Shown one piece after another: positions 38,288-46,889 of a DNA stretch of 64,000 nt; the stretch's first letter is position 1, and each line of letters begins with the position of its first letter. The notes under the pieces were generated by a model, which had not been told where the DNA came from, ran no database searches, and was given only the letters and a program-made list of their open reading frames with translations. A program made the translations under genes and the position numbers. This DNA is from an uncultured Clostridia bacterium (GTDB lineage: Bacteria > Bacillota > Clostridia > TANB77 > CAG-508). The stretch spans positions 9,131-73,130 of the forward strand of contig CAKPBB010000005.1 of the NCBI GenBank assembly GCA_934140005.1. The letters are read 5' to 3'.

Positions 38288-39152
38288 TTAAATTTTAAAA
38301 TATTCTTTGATTTCTTTTATAAAATCATTTAATTCCTTAAATTTATTTGAGTTTGTAAAATATCCAAATTCAATTTCTTCCAACTTAGGCTGTATATTTA
38401 CTTCAACCAAATTTAGTCTTTCTAGTTCTTCACTTTTTACATATTCTTTTGTTATCACACCTAAAGCTTGTCCTGAACTAGCGCATTCTAATATAGTTTT
38501 ATAGCTACTATTCTTAAAGTTTATTTTAATTTCACTTGTTAATCGTTTTATATTTTCTACTGTTTGTGCATAGCTCCTTGGCACATACATAATTTGATTT
38601 TCTAATTCTTCAAGCTGTACTGTTCTTGTTGCAAATTCTGAATTTTTACTTACTATAATGATATCATGTAAATAACCAATTTTATTATATTTTATTTCTT
38701 TATACACATTTGTATCATACTTTTTAGAAAATACAATATCCAATTCTCCGTTCTTTTAGCATTTGCATCATCTTTGACGTTTCTTCACATACTAAATTCA
38801 AATTGATGTTTGGATGTTTTAGTGAATAATGATTTATAATATCTCCAAAAACACAACTTCCTAAATGATTATGTGTACCTATATTTATAACTTTTTCAAT
38901 GCCAAATTGTTCATCAATTTTATTCAGTTCACTAATTGGCAATTTTACTTTATTATATAGTTCTTTTCCTATTTCTGTTAATTCTAATCCCTTACTTTTT
39001 CTTATAAATAATTTTAATGATAACTGATTTTCTAAATTCTTTATATATTTTGTAACAGCTGGTTGTGAAATATTTAGTCTTTCACTTGCTTTAGTTATAC
39101 TTTCTTCTTCAGCTACAACTACAAAGATTCTATATAGTTCAAAATCTATCAT
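38288..39152 (-). pseudogene. LysR-family transcriptional regulator, frameshifted
   Basis: LysR regulators have an N-terminal helix-turn-helix and a two-subdomain effector domain. Residues of the first frame read FVVVAEEESITKASERLN and ISQPAVTKYIKNLENQL, the classic N-terminus, then continue to MMQMLKE and stop at 38724. Switching frame just there continues as GELDIVFSKKYDTN to the C-terminus at 38288. The extra base is the G at 38750 (C on the coding strand). Joined, the protein would be about 288 residues, normal length. The regulated gene is unknown. Confidence 0.85.
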
Positions 39153-39200
39153 ATTTTGATTCTCCCAACTCAAATTTCTTTTATCCTTATATCACAAAAG

Positions 39201-39224
39201 CCTGAAATATTCAACATATTTCAG
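39201..39224 (-). terminator. hairpin after the MoaA-like gene
   Basis: CTGAAATAT / ATATTTCAG stem with GGCTTTTG after it on the minus strand, just downstream of the radical SAM gene. Confidence 0.5.
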
Positions 39225-39288
39225 ACTTCTGTGCTTAAATTCAATAAAATATTAAATTATACATTATAGTTACTTTCGTTTTCCAACT

Positions 39289-40275
39289 CTAAACAAGTTT
39301 AAGTAAACAACTAAAAGCCTCCTTTATCTCCTCTTCTTCACAATCTTCTAAAGAAAAATAAAGATTTTCATTCTTGCAGCCTGACAAATGCAAGGTTAAA
39401 TTTGAAGACAAAAGTAAGCTAAACACTCCTTCTTGACATTCTCCTAGCCTGTAATACTTACAGGTTCTTTTACAAAATTCTGTATATCTTGTACCTCTAC
39501 TCGAATCTTTTACCTGAACCCAATTATCACCACGAAAATAGACACTCATTGGAATTCCATTTCCTTTTCCAATCAAGCCTGTTGTCCATTCACTCTGTGA
39601 GTCATTGGCAATAGCACTTAAAAATTCAGAAAAGTCACTCATTGGTGTATATAGCTTAGACCAAAATTCAGTAGCTTCATTGCCACACAAATTTTTACCA
39701 TTTCCAAAATATTCTGTATATAAGTTTAAGTCTAACAATTTTACATTTATATGTAATTCATCAATTGCTTTCAATACCAACTTTCTTATTTCTTTTTCAT
39801 TTATTCTAGTAACAACAATATTATATCTCACAGATATTCCATTTTCTTTTAATGCTCTAGTTATATTTATTACATCTTCTGAAAGATACTTTGGAAAATG
39901 CTGTCCATTCAGAAATTGAGAGATACTATCAACACTAAAAACAATGTCTAATCGTTCTCTATATTTTGTTAACACATCAGTATATTTTAAAATATCAAAG
40001 CCATTAGTATTCACTCTAACTTTTGTTCCATCAAACTTCATGATATATTCAATCAGTTCTCCAAAATAAGAAACTATAGTTGGTTCACCACCAGTAATTC
40101 TAAAATTTTTAATTCCGATTTCGTATCCAATTTTTATTATGTTTTTTAATCTATCAAACGGTATTGTCCGTTGTTCTTTCGTTATACTCTCTCCTCCTTC
40201 TTTGCAATAAAAACATTTGTAGTTACAGTAAGTAGTTAATGCGATTGCCAAATAAGTATTTACCTGCTTTTTCAT
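39289..40275 (-). CDS. MoaA-like radical SAM protein
   Basis: 328 residues. The N-terminal radical SAM cluster motif is CNYKCFYC (C17, C21, C24, CxxxCxxC), followed by KNFRITGGEPTIV, typical of the family. Near the C-terminus FCKRTCKYYRLGECQ and a later Cys (SGCKNE) suggest a second iron-sulfur cluster, as in MoaA (GTP 3',8-cyclase). No other molybdopterin genes are present, so true molybdenum-cofactor function is doubtful; a peptide- or nucleotide-modifying role is possible. Preceded by GGGAGG. Confidence 0.78.
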   Translation of the reverse strand: MKKQVNTYLAIALTTYCNYKCFYCKEGGESITKEQRTIPFDRLKNIIKIGYEIGIKNFRITGGEPTIVSYFGELIEYIMKFDGTKVRVNTNGFDILKYTDVLTKYRERLDIVFSVDSISQFLNGQHFPKYLSEDVINITRALKENGISVRYNIVVTRINEKEIRKLVLKAIDELHINVKLLDLNLYTEYFGNGKNLCGNEATEFWSKLYTPMSDFSEFLSAIANDSQSEWTTGLIGKGNGIPMSVYFRGDNWVQVKDSSRGTRYTEFCKRTCKYYRLGECQEGVFSLLLSSNLTLHLSGCKNENLYFSLEDCEEEEIKEAFSCLLKLV

Positions 40276-40394
40276 AAGATTTCCTCCCGATAATTATCAG
40301 CATCAGTTTCGACTCTAACGATAATATTATTTTAATACAAATATATTATTTTTTGAAATACATATATATTATTCAGGCATAACTAAATGGAATA

Positions 40395-40955
40395 TCATAT
40401 ATTTTTATTTTTGATAGAATTGTCACAAAATTCCTCTGCAAGTATATCCATTTCAATACTATCATAATATTTTCCATTTATATATTTGCATTTTCTTCTT
40501 CTTCCATATTCCTTAAAACCACATTTTTGATAGCATTTCAAAGCTCTTTCATTAAAACTCATCAAATTAAGTTTTATATTATTTAAATTCAAGTAATTAA
40601 ATCCATAGTCTAATATCATTTTTATAGCTTCAGTTCCATATCCTTTATTTCTATATTCTTTATCACCAATAAAAATTCCTAATGTTGCTGTTCTATTTAT
40701 AAAATCATGTTCTTCTAAACTGACAGTACCTATTAACTTATCATTTTCTAATGTTACGATAAAGAAACCATAATTTTTATTCATATTATCCTCAAAATAT
40801 TTCTTCTCGCTTTCCAATGTTGTTATATATGCACTTCTGCCAATATAATCTGTTGTTTCAAAATCATTTAACCATTCAGTAAATTTTTCTACATCATCAC
40901 CATTACGTGGTGATAAATAAATTCTTTCACCTATCAACTTCTTAAAATATTTCAT
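40395..40955 (-). CDS. GNAT N-acetyltransferase (RimJ/RimL type)
   Basis: About 186 residues. The start is MKYFKK after CAGGAG. RIYLSPRNGDDVEKFTEWL, the acetyl-CoA loop EYRNKGYGTEAIKMILDY and YQKCGFKEYGRRRKC match RimJ/RimL/antibiotic-acetyltransferase-like members. It ends a three-gene cluster with the RlmN-like enzyme and the orphan protein. Substrate unknown. Confidence 0.87.
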   Translation of the reverse strand: MKYFKKLIGERIYLSPRNGDDVEKFTEWLNDFETTDYIGRSAYITTLESEKKYFEDNMNKNYGFFIVTLENDKLIGTVSLEEHDFINRTATLGIFIGDKEYRNKGYGTEAIKMILDYGFNYLNLNNIKLNLMSFNERALKCYQKCGFKEYGRRRKCKYINGKYYDSIEMDILAEEFCDNSIKNKNI

Positions 40956-40984
40956 TACAATCAACTCCTGTTATTTTTATAGAA

Positions 40985-41914
40985 CTATTTTTCACTAGAT
41001 ATTTTATTTTGCACTAATTGTCCACATCCAATTTCTTCATTAGATATATTACCAAAAGAATAACATTCAAATCCATTATCTTTTAATTTCTTCTCAATTT
41101 CTCTTAATCTATCAAATGTTGGAGATACATATCCATATTTTTCTGCTTGTTTTGTATAATTTAAAAATGATATTCTTACTTCTATTTTATTCTTAACAGG
41201 TGATAAAATCTTTATAAATTCCTCTACCTGTTCATCACTATCATTAATTCCACACATTCCAAGCATATTTACTTTTACTCTACACTTGTTATATTTAGCA
41301 TTTTCTTTATATTTTATTGCTTCTAGTACATTATTATAAAAAGAGTAATTTAATGGAAGATTCTTTACAATTTTCTTTAGCTCTGTACTATTTGAAGAAT
41401 AAAAAGGTAATTGTAATGTTTTAATTCTTAAATTTAAATTTTCCCAATATTCAAAGCATTTAGGATCATATCCAAATGTTCCAATTATAAAAGTCACATG
41501 AGAATATTTTTCTTGAACTTCACTCATAAATTGTCCTGTTTGTCTATAAACAATTGATGGCTCACCAATACCAGTAAAACTTATACAAAACTTTTCATAA
41601 TCATTTGGATCAATATTATTATCACCAAGCATAATATTAACCTGTTCCCAAAAATCTTCTGATTTTAACATATATGGTGCTTTTTCTAATGCACCAGAAG
41701 CACAAAATTGACAACCAACTGGACAATTGTACATATTGCTTAGTTCTAAAAGAAATTCAACAACCGTACCATCTTTTATGTGCCATATTACCATTGCTTC
41801 AATTATACGATTATTTTCATCACTTAATAAATATCTAATTATTTTCTGATAATTCCAATTTCTCGAATTAAAAGGATGTTCTTTTTCAATTTTTTCAACT
41901 ATTTTTAAATTCAT
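40985..41914 (-). CDS. RlmN/Cfr-like radical SAM enzyme, compact
   Basis: 309 residues. NCPVGCQFC (C64, C68, C71) is the radical SAM cluster motif with the same CxxxCxxC spacing as RlmN; FTGIGEPSIVY resembles the MGMGEP region, and near the C-terminus EIGCGQL (Cys about 297) resembles the CGQL segment that carries the methylated Cys of RlmN/Cfr. RlmN/Cfr methylate adenine in 23S rRNA. This protein is about 40 residues shorter than a typical RlmN (~350-380) and its N-terminal domain is not convincingly like RlmN. A distinct radical SAM methyltransferase is possible. In an operon with a 208-residue orphan and a GNAT. Confidence 0.65.
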   Translation of the reverse strand: MNLKIVEKIEKEHPFNSRNWNYQKIIRYLLSDENNRIIEAMVIWHIKDGTVVEFLLELSNMYNCPVGCQFCASGALEKAPYMLKSEDFWEQVNIMLGDNNIDPNDYEKFCISFTGIGEPSIVYRQTGQFMSEVQEKYSHVTFIIGTFGYDPKCFEYWENLNLRIKTLQLPFYSSNSTELKKIVKNLPLNYSFYNNVLEAIKYKENAKYNKCRVKVNMLGMCGINDSDEQVEEFIKILSPVKNKIEVRISFLNYTKQAEKYGYVSPTFDRLREIEKKLKDNGFECYSFGNISNEEIGCGQLVQNKISSEK

Positions 41915-41919
41915 ATCAC

Positions 41920-42546
41920 TTACTCCTCGATTACATTATTTTGTAGTTTTTCAACATTTGATTCTATTGATAATAAATATGGAATATCACTTGCTAATTC
42001 TACTCCATCTAATTCTCTTATAGAAGAATCTAATGGCATTATCTTTTGCTCATATAATTTTTGATTTATCAATTCACTAAAATCATTCACTCTATCAGCA
42101 ACATAATTTTCAAAATAATATAAAGTCCACACATTCTTTGATTTAGAATATTTTAATTCAAAAATTGGAAGTAATTCCGTACTTATATTAACATCTCTTA
42201 AATTAAAAGTCCTTTTATATTCATCAATTAAAATTTGCTTTCTTATATTCTTTGTATTCCCCTTTTCATCTTCATATATCTTTTTATAAACTTTTTGATA
42301 TTCTTCAATCAATTCCCTATAGGTTATATTTTCTTTATTAAAGTTGTATTCATCTATTGTAAATTTATGGTTTAATTCGAAAAAAGAATATAAGCAATTC
42401 CAAGTATTTGGATTTGTATTATATACGATAATTCCATTTTTATCATTATAACTAACATTGGTATATAAATTCATGGCACTGTCTAATCTAGTAGGCATCA
42501 TTTCTTTAGGTACTTGATCATCTAAAATATTCTTAGTAATAATCAT
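41920..42546 (-). CDS. orphan protein in the RlmN-like operon
   Basis: 208 residues, start MIITKNILDDQVP after AAGGAGG. Mixed charged and aromatic residues, no signal peptide or membrane segment. No family is recognised. It precedes the RlmN-like gene by 5 bases and so is surely co-expressed. It could be a substrate-recognition or accessory subunit; this is inference from position. Confidence 0.6.
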   Translation of the reverse strand: MIITKNILDDQVPKEMMPTRLDSAMNLYTNVSYNDKNGIIVYNTNPNTWNCLYSFFELNHKFTIDEYNFNKENITYRELIEEYQKVYKKIYEDEKGNTKNIRKQILIDEYKRTFNLRDVNISTELLPIFELKYSKSKNVWTLYYFENYVADRVNDFSELINQKLYEQKIMPLDSSIRELDGVELASDIPYLLSIESNVEKLQNNVIEE

Positions 42547-42631
42547 AAATCTCCTCCTTATTTTTTGCATACAACTATCTCAAAAATACAAAACTATTAT
42601 ACATTAAAATGCAATTTCTTTCTATATCTAA

Positions 42632-42659
42632 TTGAAAATATATATTAAAATGATATAAT
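42632..42659 (+). promoter_or_regulatory. promoter of the GNAT gene
   Basis: TTGAAA and TATAAT with a 16-base spacer, upstream of the gene at 42706 and divergent from the RlmN-like operon. Confidence 0.6.
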
Positions 42660-42705
42660 GAACTTACTAAAAATGTTTAATATAAAATTAATGGAGGGAA
42701 TTTTT

Positions 42706-43212
42706 ATGAATTTAGTTTATAAGAAAATAGAAGAAAAAGATAAGAAACAATTATTTAATCTTATTGATGTTGTTTTAAAAGGATTGCCTGATCCAGCACA
42801 TTTTATTCCATACGAACAATGGGAATTAGATAGTATGTTTGATGATGTAAATTATGCTCCTTTATATGGTGCTTATGATGGCGAAAACCTTGTCGGAATG
42901 GCACAACTATATATTTCACAAGAGATGTTAGCAGATTTTAAAGATGAATTTGATTTAACAAATTTTAAAGTTTGCGAATTAGGTGGCAATTTAGTTCTAC
43001 CTGAATATAGAGGAAATGGAATTACTACTAAATTACAAACTATTGAATTACAATTAGCAAAAGATTTAGGATTTGACTACATAATATCTATGGCTCATCC
43101 AGATAATATTGGAAGTTGTAAAACTCTTGAAAAAGTTGGCTTAAAATTTGTAAAAGAAACCACCCTATCAAATGGATTTTTAAGAAAATTGTATATGTTA
43201 AAATTAAAATAA
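42706..43212 (+). CDS. GNAT family N-acetyltransferase
   Basis: 168 residues, start MNLVYKK after GGAGGG. The acetyl-CoA loop LPEYRGNGITTKLQTIEL and MAHPDNIGSCKTLEKVGLK are diagnostic for the fold. Substrate unknown. Followed 40 bases later by the serine hydrolase gene; they may be co-transcribed. Confidence 0.85.
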   Translation: MNLVYKKIEEKDKKQLFNLIDVVLKGLPDPAHFIPYEQWELDSMFDDVNYAPLYGAYDGENLVGMAQLYISQEMLADFKDEFDLTNFKVCELGGNLVLPEYRGNGITTKLQTIELQLAKDLGFDYIISMAHPDNIGSCKTLEKVGLKFVKETTLSNGFLRKLYMLKLK

Positions 43213-43252
43213 TTTAAATAGTATTCTAAACTTGGTGATAGGAGGATACAAT

Positions 43253-44188
43253 TTGATTAATTCACAAGACATAATAAACAATATAAATATGTTGTCACAA
43301 ACTATACCGAATCTAAATATTGATAGTATTTTTATTGAACAAAATGGAAAAATTGAAAAGATTTTCTATAAAGAAGAGCAATTACATGAATTAAGAAGTT
43401 GTGCTAAATTATTAGTTGCTATGGCTATTGGTATCGCAATTGATAAAAAATTATCAATTGAAGGTGAAGTATTAACTTTAAATACTAAAATTTTTCCAAT
43501 AATTAAAGATATCATAAACATAACAAATAAAAACAATATTGAAAAAATTAACAAATGGACAATAAAAAACTTACTCACTCATACTACTGGTTATGAATCA
43601 CAAATGATGTCTGAAAGATTTATACAAGGCATTGATAAAGATAAATTATTAGATTATGCTTTAAATTATGATATTCCTTATAAAGTAGGAATTAGATTTG
43701 CATATAACAATTTAGAGCCATTTATATTATCAGTCTTCTTTCAAGAAGCATTTAATCAAAATTTAGCAGATTTTATCAATGAAAATATATTTAAAAAACT
43801 TAATATTTTAGATTATAAATGGGAAAACTATGAAAAATATTGTCCAGGAGCTACTGGATTATACCTTAAACCTTCTGATTTTCATAAAATAGGTCAATTA
43901 TTACTAAATGAAGGAAAATATAATAACAATCAAATTATTTCAAGTAGCTGGATAAAAGAAATGTGCTCTATAAAATTAGAAACACCATCTGCTTACAAGC
44001 CTGAAAGAGTTCTACCTAAAATTGGAATAGGATATTTTACTTTTATATCACGAGATGGTTATATTTTTAGGGATGGTTCCAATGGACAATATATCATTCT
44101 AAATAAAGATAAAAATTTATTGATAACTATAATGTCAACAGAAAAAGATATGAAGAATGTCACTGAAATATTGAGAAATTTAATATAA
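43253..44188 (+). CDS. beta-lactamase-family serine hydrolase
   Basis: Start is TTG preceded by AGGAGG. About 311 residues with the beta-lactamase/PBP4*-type motifs: SCAK at residues 49-52 (the nucleophile SxxK), the YxN in FAYNNLEPF, and a third motif region YIFRDGSNGQY in place of KTG/HGG. No signal peptide, so it is probably cytoplasmic, unlike most beta-lactamases. Esterase or peptidase activity is more likely than antibiotic hydrolysis. Confidence 0.85.
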   Translation: MINSQDIINNINMLSQTIPNLNIDSIFIEQNGKIEKIFYKEEQLHELRSCAKLLVAMAIGIAIDKKLSIEGEVLTLNTKIFPIIKDIINITNKNNIEKINKWTIKNLLTHTTGYESQMMSERFIQGIDKDKLLDYALNYDIPYKVGIRFAYNNLEPFILSVFFQEAFNQNLADFINENIFKKLNILDYKWENYEKYCPGATGLYLKPSDFHKIGQLLLNEGKYNNNQIISSSWIKEMCSIKLETPSAYKPERVLPKIGIGYFTFISRDGYIFRDGSNGQYIILNKDKNLLITIMSTEKDMKNVTEILRNLI

Positions 44189-44235
44189 AAAAGACCGCTG
44201 AACAAAATATTTTTACATACTTTGTCAACAGTCTG

Positions 44236-44265
44236 AAAAGAACGGGATTAAAATCTCGTTCTTTT
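44236..44265. terminator. bidirectional terminator between the serine hydrolase and fic
   Basis: AAAAGAACGGGATT / AATCTCGTTCTTTT repeat; the plus side has a T run. The fic stop lies inside it. Confidence 0.75.
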
Positions 44266-45234
44266 ATTTTTTAGAATTTTCCAAGTTCCTGTTTTATGAG
44301 AACCTATTCTTTTAATAATTTTTTTATATTTTAAATTTTTTATATTATAAGAAATCCCATCTCTAGTTAAACCTAATTTTTCTGCCATTTCATTTTGTGT
44401 AATATTAGGATTCATCTTTATTAAATTTATAATTTTTTCTTCTGTAGTTTCTTTTGTTGAATTCTGCTCTATAAGTATTTTATCTATTGTTTCATAAATC
44501 ATTTTCAGCATAAATTCTATAAACTCAGTTGATTCACTAGATTTATTACAATTATCTATAATTTTATAATACTCTTCTTGATATTTCTTTATTAAACTTT
44601 CAATAGGTACATATTCGAAAATTTCTTTCCATTTAGAAAGCAAAGCTGATTGCCAAAGTCTAGCCATCCTACCATTACCATCTCCAAAAGGATGTATAAA
44701 AACAAATTCATAATGAAATACCGAAGAAAGTATTAAAGGATGAACTGTATCCTTAGATTCTTTCATCCAGGAAAATAAATTTTCCATTAATTCTGGAACT
44801 AGCTTTTCTGATGGTGCAACGAATATACATTTATCTCCATCATAAACACCTTCGCCATGACTTCTAAATCTTCCGTTCTCTTCTTCTATTAAAAATGTCA
44901 TTATTCCATGAACTAATTTCAAATCTTCTATAGAATATGGATTTATTTGAGAAATTTTATTGTATGCTTCATATGCATTCTTTACTTCTTGAATATCTTT
45001 TTTATCTCCAATTACCATTCGGCCATTTATTACATCTTCAACTTGAAATAAAGATAATTGATTATTTTCAATAGCTAAAGAAGAATGTATAGAATTAATT
45101 CTATTTTGTTTTCTTAATTCTGGCATTTTATTTAAATTTATATAACTATTTATTTCTCCAACTTTTTCCATTATTTTTGAAATATAGTCTAACATCTTAT
45201 TTGTTATTTTATATGGTGGTATATATTTATCCAT
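44248..45234 (-). CDS. Fic family AMP-transferase with a winged helix
   Basis: Fic enzymes transfer AMP or another nucleotide part to target proteins. The core motif is HPFGDGNGRMARLW (catalytic His and the GNGR). N-terminal SLAIENNQ fits the (S/T)xxxE(G/N) inhibitory helix, making it a class II, self-inhibited member. After the Fic domain come a helical region and a C-terminal winged helix (MAEKLGLTRDGISYNIKNL), which can bind DNA. 328 residues. Repeated TGTAG sites lie in its promoter (see separate entry). Confidence 0.9.
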   Translation of the reverse strand: MDKYIPPYKITNKMLDYISKIMEKVGEINSYINLNKMPELRKQNRINSIHSSLAIENNQLSLFQVEDVINGRMVIGDKKDIQEVKNAYEAYNKISQINPYSIEDLKLVHGIMTFLIEEENGRFRSHGEGVYDGDKCIFVAPSEKLVPELMENLFSWMKESKDTVHPLILSSVFHYEFVFIHPFGDGNGRMARLWQSALLSKWKEIFEYVPIESLIKKYQEEYYKIIDNCNKSSESTEFIEFMLKMIYETIDKILIEQNSTKETTEEKIINLIKMNPNITQNEMAEKLGLTRDGISYNIKNLKYKKIIKRIGSHKTGTWKILKNKRTRF

Positions 45235-45267
45235 TTTTTCTCCTTAAGTAGTTTTATCTACACCTAT

Positions 45268-45296
45268 ATTATACTACATTTAGCAGATTATATCAA
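45268..45296 (-). promoter_or_regulatory. promoter of fic
   Basis: TTGATA and TATAAT with a 17-base spacer on the minus strand, close to consensus, 34 bases upstream of the start codon. The repeated TGTAG sites lie upstream of the -35, and two more copies lie within and just downstream of it. Confidence 0.7.
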
Positions 45297-45305
45297 TATT
45301 TATTG

Positions 45306-45347
45306 TGTAGTTTATTATGTAGTTTATTGTGTAGTATTTATGCTACA
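45306..45347. promoter_or_regulatory. three direct TGTAG repeats plus an inverted copy
   Basis: TGTAG at 45306, 45318 and 45330 with exact 12-base spacing, and the inverse CTACA at 45343-45347; two further CTACA copies at 45258 and 45274. The even spacing puts the sites on about the same face of the helix, as expected for cooperative regulator binding. The Fic protein's own winged helix is a candidate binder. Confidence 0.6.
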
Positions 45348-45403
45348 CTTTTATTAATGGCTGGATTTTTATGAATCAAGTTTATCAAAATAAGTTTAAT
45401 TAT

Positions 45404-45446
45404 AAAATCCGTGAGAATTGTCTAAAGACATATCCTCACGGATTTT
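45404..45446 (-). terminator. terminator after the 45.5 kb orphan gene
   Basis: AAAATCCGTGAG / CTCACGGATTTT long stem with TTTT after it on the minus strand. Confidence 0.8.
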
Positions 45447-45473
45447 TAGTACTATACATAGTACATCTTAACA

Positions 45474-45872
45474 CTATTTTTTATTCTCTGTATCTTCATC
45501 CTTACTAATCCACTTATCTACGTCCGGAACATAAAGCATAAGAGATTTAGGCTCATGATGGTGACTATTCCAATTGTTATCAGCTTTTTCTAACCTCTCT
45601 ATTTCGCATCCTTTTCCTTGCCTAAGTAAGATTAATTTTAACTCAGAAATTCTATGGTGCAGTAGACGCAACCGTTCTTCTTCTGTTAAACGACATCCTC
45701 CTTCTTCTGTTTCTGCATATGAGCGAAGCCTTAAGCGAAAACTAGTATAATTTCCTTCACCGAAAGCTAATCTTTCTAAGTCGTCAACACGATTCAGCAA
45801 TTCTATTTCGTACGCTGAAGGTATTTGCTTTTTGTGTAAAACTCTACGAAAAGCTGGATTATAAAGTTTCAT
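45474..45872 (-). CDS. orphan small cytoplasmic protein, GC-rich
   Basis: 132 residues, rich in Arg, Glu and Leu, with a helical look (RVDDLERLAFGEGNY; LTEEERLRLLHHRISELKLI). No family recognised, no signal or membrane segment. Its bases are visibly more GC-rich than the neighbouring genes, suggesting recent transfer. A TATCTTTATG start with a GGGGG-type site precedes it, and a clear promoter lies 60 bases upstream. Confidence 0.6.
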   Translation of the reverse strand: MKLYNPAFRRVLHKKQIPSAYEIELLNRVDDLERLAFGEGNYTSFRLRLRSYAETEEGGCRLTEEERLRLLHHRISELKLILLRQGKGCEIERLEKADNNWNSHHHEPKSLMLYVPDVDKWISKDEDTENKK

Positions 45873-45932
45873 AAAGATACCCCCGTTTTATTTTCAGGAT
45901 AAATCAAGTGATTTCTAACGAACAATGAATTT

Positions 45933-45961
45933 ATTATAGCACGGTTTTACAAGGCAGTCAA
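45933..45961 (-). promoter_or_regulatory. promoter of the 45.5 kb orphan gene
   Basis: TTGACT and TATAAT with a 17-base spacer, close to consensus, about 60 bases before the start codon. Confidence 0.7.
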
Positions 45962-46037
45962 TTGATTTTTAGAAAGCTCCAGTCCAACTCTATACTTGAG
46001 TACACTTCTTTTCGATTCCCAACATTACAAATATATT

Positions 46038-46066
46038 AAAAGCTCATACATCTGTATGAGCTTTTT
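46038..46066. terminator. strong hairpin with T run
   Basis: AAAAGCTCATACA-TC-TGTATGAGCTTTTTT: a 13-base stem with T run on the plus strand and A-rich sequence on the other side. No gene upstream on the plus strand is seen; it may be the end of a degraded gene. Confidence 0.75.
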
Positions 46067-46211
46067 TGGAGCGATTACGGAGCAGGTATGCAAAAAAAAT
46101 ACATCTGCAAAGTAATGCTCTTTTTATATAATTCGATTTATTTGATTATAATTTATCACAAATTTTGTGTTTATTCAATAAATTTTTAATTTTTTTATTT
46201 TAATACAGAAA

Positions 46212-46251
46212 TTCAAACCCCTGCCACTTTTTTTAGTAGCAGGGGTTTGAA
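46212..46251. repeat. perfect 13-bp inverted repeat after the 46.3 kb gene
   Basis: TTCAAACCCCTGC / GCAGGGGTTTGAA with a 14-base loop, just downstream of the 46262-46642 gene. Much more GC-rich than neighbours. It may be a terminator, though it lacks a T run on the minus strand, or a recombination/attachment-like element. Confidence 0.6.
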
Positions 46252-46261
46252 CGATTGCAAA

Positions 46262-46642
46262 TTAATACACTTTCAAAGATGTAATAACAATATTGAGTTC
46301 TGCGAAAGTTTTCTTGACAAATTTGTCAGTTGTATCAATCCACGCGTCTTTTCCTTTGCTGCCGATTGCCAGAACACGACCGTCATCTTCGAAAATAACA
46401 GCAACTTTATCGCCATCATAAATATGTGCTTCTTTGAAATTCTCTTTAAGCTGATTGCAGAAAATTTCGCCTTCTTCTTCAGTGTTTCCAAGCTTAATAA
46501 ATGGAAGATTTTTAAAAAATAAAGTAGAAGTGTCTTCGAACATAATGTCCCAAGCATAATAACAATGATGGTCAAAGTAGTATGGAGGCTTTTCTAAGCC
46601 TTTAATCCGAGCTGTTGCAATGTTAACTTTCTGAAATTTCAT
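46262..46642 (-). CDS. orphan cytoplasmic protein
   Basis: 126 residues starting at MKFQKV after GGAGGAA. Features include PPYYFDHHCYYAWDIMFED and VAVIFEDDGRVLAIGSKGKDAWID, a soluble mixed fold. No family recognised. Composition is more GC-rich than the surrounding DNA. A promoter with a 17-base spacer stands about 90 bases upstream. Confidence 0.6.
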   Translation of the reverse strand: MKFQKVNIATARIKGLEKPPYYFDHHCYYAWDIMFEDTSTLFFKNLPFIKLGNTEEEGEIFCNQLKENFKEAHIYDGDKVAVIFEDDGRVLAIGSKGKDAWIDTTDKFVKKTFAELNIVITSLKVY

Positions 46643-46731
46643 ATTAATTCCTCCTACCAATTGTTTTACGGGAATATATAAACCTGCTATTCTTATTATA
46701 GTTCGCATAGCTACGAATATTTTCAGATGTC

Positions 46732-46760
46732 ATTATACCACTTTTTACATAATTTTTCAA
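46732..46760 (-). promoter_or_regulatory. promoter of the 46.3 kb orphan gene
   Basis: TTGAAA and TATAAT with a 17-base spacer on the minus strand, leaving a leader of about 85 bases. Confidence 0.7.
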
Positions 46761-46784
46761 TTTTTTTCATATACTTTTGGTAAA

Positions 46785-46812
46785 AAAAATAAGCCGATTA
46801 AATCGACTTATA
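46785..46812 (-). terminator. terminator with no intact gene upstream
   Basis: AAGTCGAT / ATCGGCTT stem with a T8 run on the minus strand. No intact minus-strand gene precedes it, only short stop-broken reading frames (for example FVEPLKNIDISKFEENQS), so it seems to be the end of a lost gene. Confidence 0.65.
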
Positions 46813-46889
46813 TAAATGTGATTGATACTTAACTTTGATTTTCTTCAAACTTACTTATATCAATATTTTTAAGTGGTTCGACGAAAATG

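Noticed and set aside
43253..44188. Antibiotic-hydrolysing beta-lactamase
   Set aside because: No signal peptide and no KTG-type third motif; the family includes many esterases and peptidases.
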